In this document: one piece after another, positions 61,343 through 64,000 of the stretch
Layout: every line of letters starts with the position of its first letter
Numbering within the stretch: position 1 is the first letter of the stretch
Assembly (NCBI GenBank): GCA_014360195.1
Contig: JACIXY010000001.1
Span: forward strand, 122,989 to 186,988
Length of the DNA: 64,000 nt
Direction of reading: 5' to 3'
Source: Bacillota bacterium
GTDB taxonomy: Bacteria > Bacillota > SHA-98 > UBA4971
Program-made: the position numbers and the translations under genes
Notes under the pieces: model-generated
The model's input: only the letters and a program-made list of their open reading frames with translations
Databases searched by the model: none
Told to the model about the DNA's origin: nothing

Positions 61343-61417
61343 GTGAGGGTCCGTCAGTTCCTCCCAGTTTGCCAATACCTCCCAAAGAGTCGAGAGCATT
61401 CCTGCCCTCTCGCTCAG
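61339..61417 (-). repeat. R10: core-less deletion derivative of the repeat
   Basis: A 79-bp element with CTAAGTGAGGGTCC, a CTCCCAGTTTGCCAATAC right-end arm (minus sense), then CCAAAGAGTCGAGAGCATTC and CCCTCTCGCTCAG. Both ends are present but the GGTTGCC...core is gone. The mutS2 TAA (61340-61342) is part of its left terminus. Confidence 0.85.
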
Positions 61418-61451
61418 GCGTGGGTTCGTAAGCTGGTGAACTCATACACTG

Positions 61452-61577
61452 CTAAGTGAGGGCGCAGAAATGCTCCCGACTTTTGGGAGGGGTTGCCGGT
61501 GACTCAAAGAGAGAGTGCAACACCGGCAACCCGGCAACTACTGGAAGAGGGGCGAGAACTAACGCACCCTCACTTAG
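61452..61577 (+). repeat. R11: short copy of the CTAAG repeat family
   Basis: A clean 126-bp short form: CTAAGTGAGGGCGC, the CTCCCGACTTTTGGGAGGGG arm, GGTTGCCGGTG-ACTCAAAGAGAGAG-TGCAA-CACCGGCAACC hairpin, CTACTGGAAGAGGGGCGAGA, GCACCCTCACTTAG. Its right end contains the stop codon of the PBP gene on the minus strand. Confidence 0.93.
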
Positions 61578-63862
61578 TCAGGGTTTGATCTGTAGGGGCC
61601 GGTAAGATCCTGGGGTGTAGCTGCGCTTCCGTTCTCGGGTGCCCGGTAAATAGTGCCGTCTCGGCCGTCCCGGCTCCCCGGAGCTTCCCCATGCCATCCA
61701 TGCAGCGGGCAGTACGTCGTGGGAATGCGCTCTCCAGCTAGTATCGTGCCATCGGCGAGCACTCGGAGGCCGCTCGACGCCAGGTACCTGCGGACCTCGA
61801 TCTTGTCCGGCGGACAGGCGTCGGTGGCGAGGTACCCTGACTCCGTGCAGACCGACGCTTCCACGATTCCGCTATGGAGAGTGCAGAAGTCTTTGGGTTC
61901 CGTTCCCGGGATGAAGACCTCCGTGGCCGTCCTTGGGCACGAGGCGGTTGCAAGCATGCCTGATTCCGTACAGATCCTTGTGAACACGACGCCGCTCGGG
62001 ACGGGGAATTCGCCGGGCGGTGTGTCACGCAGGGCCTCCTTCATGAAAGCGCCCCATATCATCGCTGCTCGCGCGCTTCCGATCCTCACGCCGCCGTATA
62101 TCATCGGCTTTTGCTGTTCGTCGTTGCCGATCCACACGCAGGCTACGAGATCTGGCGTGAATCCAACAAACCACGCGTTGGTGTAGTCGGACGTGGTCCC
62201 GGTCTTGCCTGCTGCGGGGCGGCCGATATTTGCCGCCTTGCCCGTTCCCCGTGTGATGACGCCGCGCATCATGTCCGTCATGATGTAGGCGGTCTGCTCG
62301 TCCAGGACCACCTTCTTGACAGGCACGTTGCGCTCTAGCACGTTGCCGTCGGGGTCCTCGACCCTCAGGATGGCCGTGGGCTCCGCTCTTATTCCCTGGT
62401 TCGGGAACACAGCGTACGCCGCAGCCATCTCGAGGGGCGTGACACCCTTCGTGAGCCCGCCTAGCACGAGCGACAGGGTCATGTCGTTGCGCCGCCCGGA
62501 CTCCACTAAGCTCGTTATCCCCATCGCTTTGGCTGTCTTGATAGCGTTTTCGATCCCTATCTGGTCGAGCAGCTTAACCGACGCTACATTAATGGAGTCC
62601 TCCAGAGCCTTCCGTAGCGACACGGGCCCTCGAAACTTGTTGTCGTTGTTTACCGGGGCCCAGGGCTCTTTCTGACCTGGGATGTTGTACTCAACCGGCG
62701 AGTCGTCGAGCAGCGTGGAGGGGGTGTAGCCGGCCTGTATGGCTGCGGTATAGACGAAAGGCTTGAAGGCTGACCCGGGCTGTCTGTACGACTGGACGGC
62801 CCTGTTGAACTCGTCGTTGCCGCGCCCGCCGACCATCGCCCTTATATATCCGTCATGCGCGTCCAGGACCACCATGGCGCCCTGGGGCTGCATGAGGCCT
62901 TTCGCGTCGGGCTTGCCTTGCGGGAGATTGGAGAGGAGCGCTTTCTCGGCAAGCTCCTGGAGCCTCAGGTCGAGGGTGGTGTAGACCTTGAGGCCGCCCT
63001 TATAGACCGTCTCCTGTCCGTATCTCTCGAGGAGCTGGGCCCGGACGTAGTCCACGAAGTACGGGGCAACCTCCTTCGAGGACCGCTTCTCGATGACTCC
63101 GAGCGGTGCCCGGCTAGCCTCCTCCGCTTCCTCGTGCGAGATGTAGCCAAGCTCAGCCATCCGTGAGAGCACCGTCGCGCGCCTCGCGCGCGCGGCCTCA
63201 GGATTCTTGGTGGGCGAGTAAAGCTGGGAGTTCCGTATTAGCCCCGCGAGGAGCGCCGACTCGGCAAGGTTCAGGTCGCGCACATGCTTGCCGAAATAGC
63301 CCTGGGATGCGGCCTCCACGCCGTACACGGCCTGCCCCGGGTAGAAATAGACCTCGTTGAGGTAAAGCTCAAGGATCTGGTCCTTGGTGTACGCGCGTTC
63401 AAGCTGGATAGCGTAGATGAACTCCTGGATCTTCCGGGTGAACGTGCGCTCGTGCGTCAGGAAGGCATTCTTGGCAAGCTGCTGGGTGATGGTGCTCCCG
63501 CCCTGGACGATCCTGCCTTCCTTGAGGTCCACGAGCAGCGCTCTCAGCATCGCAGTGAAGTTCACGCCGTGGTGGCGGCGGAAATTATGGTCTTCGATGG
63601 CGATGACGGCGTTCTGCAGGGACTCCGGAATGTCACGCAGCGGGACCCACACTCTGTTCTCTATGTACAATCGCGCGACGAGCTTGCCATTGACGTCGTA
63701 TATCCTTGTAGCCTCGCTGGGTCTGTATTCAAGGTCCTGGAGCGCGGGCATGTTCCGCAGGGCTCCCATGACAACTCCCACAAAGACACCGGAGGCCACG
63801 CACACTACCAGGATGAAGCCGACGGCGAGGATGGAGATGATCCGCCCCATGCCCCTGGACAT
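61574..63862 (-). CDS. Class A penicillin-binding protein (PBP1A family)
   Basis: A 762-residue bifunctional murein synthase. One N-terminal membrane helix; GT51 glycosyltransferase with AIEDHNFRRHHGVN, the second Glu in EGRIVQGGSTITQQLAKN and LYLNEVYFYPGQAVYGVEAA; transpeptidase with SxxK in RQPGSAFKPF, SINVAS and KTGTT. Two short cysteine-containing repeats near the C-terminus (CTESGMLATASCP, CTESGYLATDACP) are of the PASTA-free OB/cap type found in PBP1A of Bacillota. It acts outside the cytoplasmic membrane. ATG 63862 has GAGAGGGG upstream; GTG 63883 is less likely. The TAA stop lies in repeat R11, tail-to-tail with mutS2. Confidence 0.95.
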   Translation of the reverse strand: MSRGMGRIISILAVGFILVVCVASGVFVGVVMGALRNMPALQDLEYRPSEATRIYDVNGKLVARLYIENRVWVPLRDIPESLQNAVIAIEDHNFRRHHGVNFTAMLRALLVDLKEGRIVQGGSTITQQLAKNAFLTHERTFTRKIQEFIYAIQLERAYTKDQILELYLNEVYFYPGQAVYGVEAASQGYFGKHVRDLNLAESALLAGLIRNSQLYSPTKNPEAARARRATVLSRMAELGYISHEEAEEASRAPLGVIEKRSSKEVAPYFVDYVRAQLLERYGQETVYKGGLKVYTTLDLRLQELAEKALLSNLPQGKPDAKGLMQPQGAMVVLDAHDGYIRAMVGGRGNDEFNRAVQSYRQPGSAFKPFVYTAAIQAGYTPSTLLDDSPVEYNIPGQKEPWAPVNNDNKFRGPVSLRKALEDSINVASVKLLDQIGIENAIKTAKAMGITSLVESGRRNDMTLSLVLGGLTKGVTPLEMAAAYAVFPNQGIRAEPTAILRVEDPDGNVLERNVPVKKVVLDEQTAYIMTDMMRGVITRGTGKAANIGRPAAGKTGTTSDYTNAWFVGFTPDLVACVWIGNDEQQKPMIYGGVRIGSARAAMIWGAFMKEALRDTPPGEFPVPSGVVFTRICTESGMLATASCPRTATEVFIPGTEPKDFCTLHSGIVEASVCTESGYLATDACPPDKIEVRRYLASSGLRVLADGTILAGERIPTTYCPLHGWHGEAPGSRDGRDGTIYRAPENGSAATPQDLTGPYRSNPD

Positions 63863-63952
63863 CGCTGTCCCCTCTCTGAGCACCGTACTCCACGTACTCG
63901 AGGATTCCTGACCCGATTCAATTCGCTGACTCCTTGTCTCTTACCCGGCCCA

Positions 63953-63983
63953 ATTATACCACACCCCGCGTCGCACGCGTCAA
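63953..63983 (-). promoter_or_regulatory. Promoter of the PBP gene
   Basis: Minus strand: TTGACG (63983-63978), 19-bp spacer, TATAAT (63958-63953) preceded by TGG, an extended -10. It lies about 90 bp upstream of the PBP start. Confidence 0.7.
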
Positions 63984-64000
63984 CCTCGGCTCGCCTGGCC

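Overview
The window looks like a chromosomal piece of a high-GC, probably spore-forming member of the Bacillota with an outer membrane. The Bacillota signs are two T-box leaders (Thr upstream of thrS, Phe upstream of tlyA-pheS-pheT), a YtxC-type sporulation protein, a YqzL-like mini-protein, a YtpB/DUF2600 terpene synthase, ZapA-CvpA-PolX-MutS2 neighbourhoods, strong Shine-Dalgarno sites and frequent GTG/TTG starts. The outer-membrane sign is a PorV/UPF0164-like beta-barrel protein whose chain ends in a typical barrel C-terminus, next to a giant secreted subtilase with a C-terminal domain like the type IX secretion (T9SS) or FlgD-Ig class. I cannot name the species; a deep diderm class such as Limnochordia is a guess.

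Layout: 1-3 kb holds the end of an amidohydrolase, a MoeB/ThiF-type E1 enzyme and a DMT exporter. From 3.1 to 11.5 kb on the minus strand lies a carboxylate module: LarA-family racemase, tripartite tricarboxylate transporter (TctC, TctA, TctB) and a tartrate/D-malate dehydrogenase. A sigma-54 -24/-12 promoter precedes it, with a PrpR-like sigma-54 activator upstream. From 12.2 to 15.6 kb is a candidate unexplored RiPP cluster: LuxR-type regulator, a 33-residue precursor-like peptide, a PqqD-domain/radical-SAM/SPASM maturase and a CPBP membrane protease. From 16 to 24.3 kb are UPF0182, 8-oxoguanine glycosylase, Sir2, a Lys-rich mini-protein, MreB, five tRNAs and a four-BON-domain protein.

From 24.8 to 27.7 kb are a small unknown gene, its decapitated paralogue and an IS1202/ISNCY-like insertion sequence abutting the promoter of tRNA-Val(GAC). 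From 28 to 33 kb are a dicarboxylate symporter, slipin, a Ddl-like ATP-grasp ligase and YtxC. From 33.9 to 41 kb is the subtilase/PorV pair, closed by a terminator. From 41 to 51.6 kb is translation: thrS, infC-rpmI-rplT-rRNA/tRNA methylase, yqzL, tlyA-pheS-pheT. From 51.7 to 64 kb are zapA, cvpA, polX, ytpB, a DUF3820-like protein, DUF421, prenyl diphosphate synthase, mutS2 and a class A PBP.

The most distinctive feature is an intergenic repeat family (11 copies or fragments, R1-R11). Full copies are about 125 or 198 bp, bounded by inverted CTAAGTGAGGGTGC ends, and contain nested hairpins. The core occurs in both orientations relative to the ends, a divergent copy shows compensatory stem changes, and the ends supply stop or start codons to neighbouring genes. 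No copy encodes a protein, so it is either a non-autonomous mobile element or a structured RNA/DNA family.
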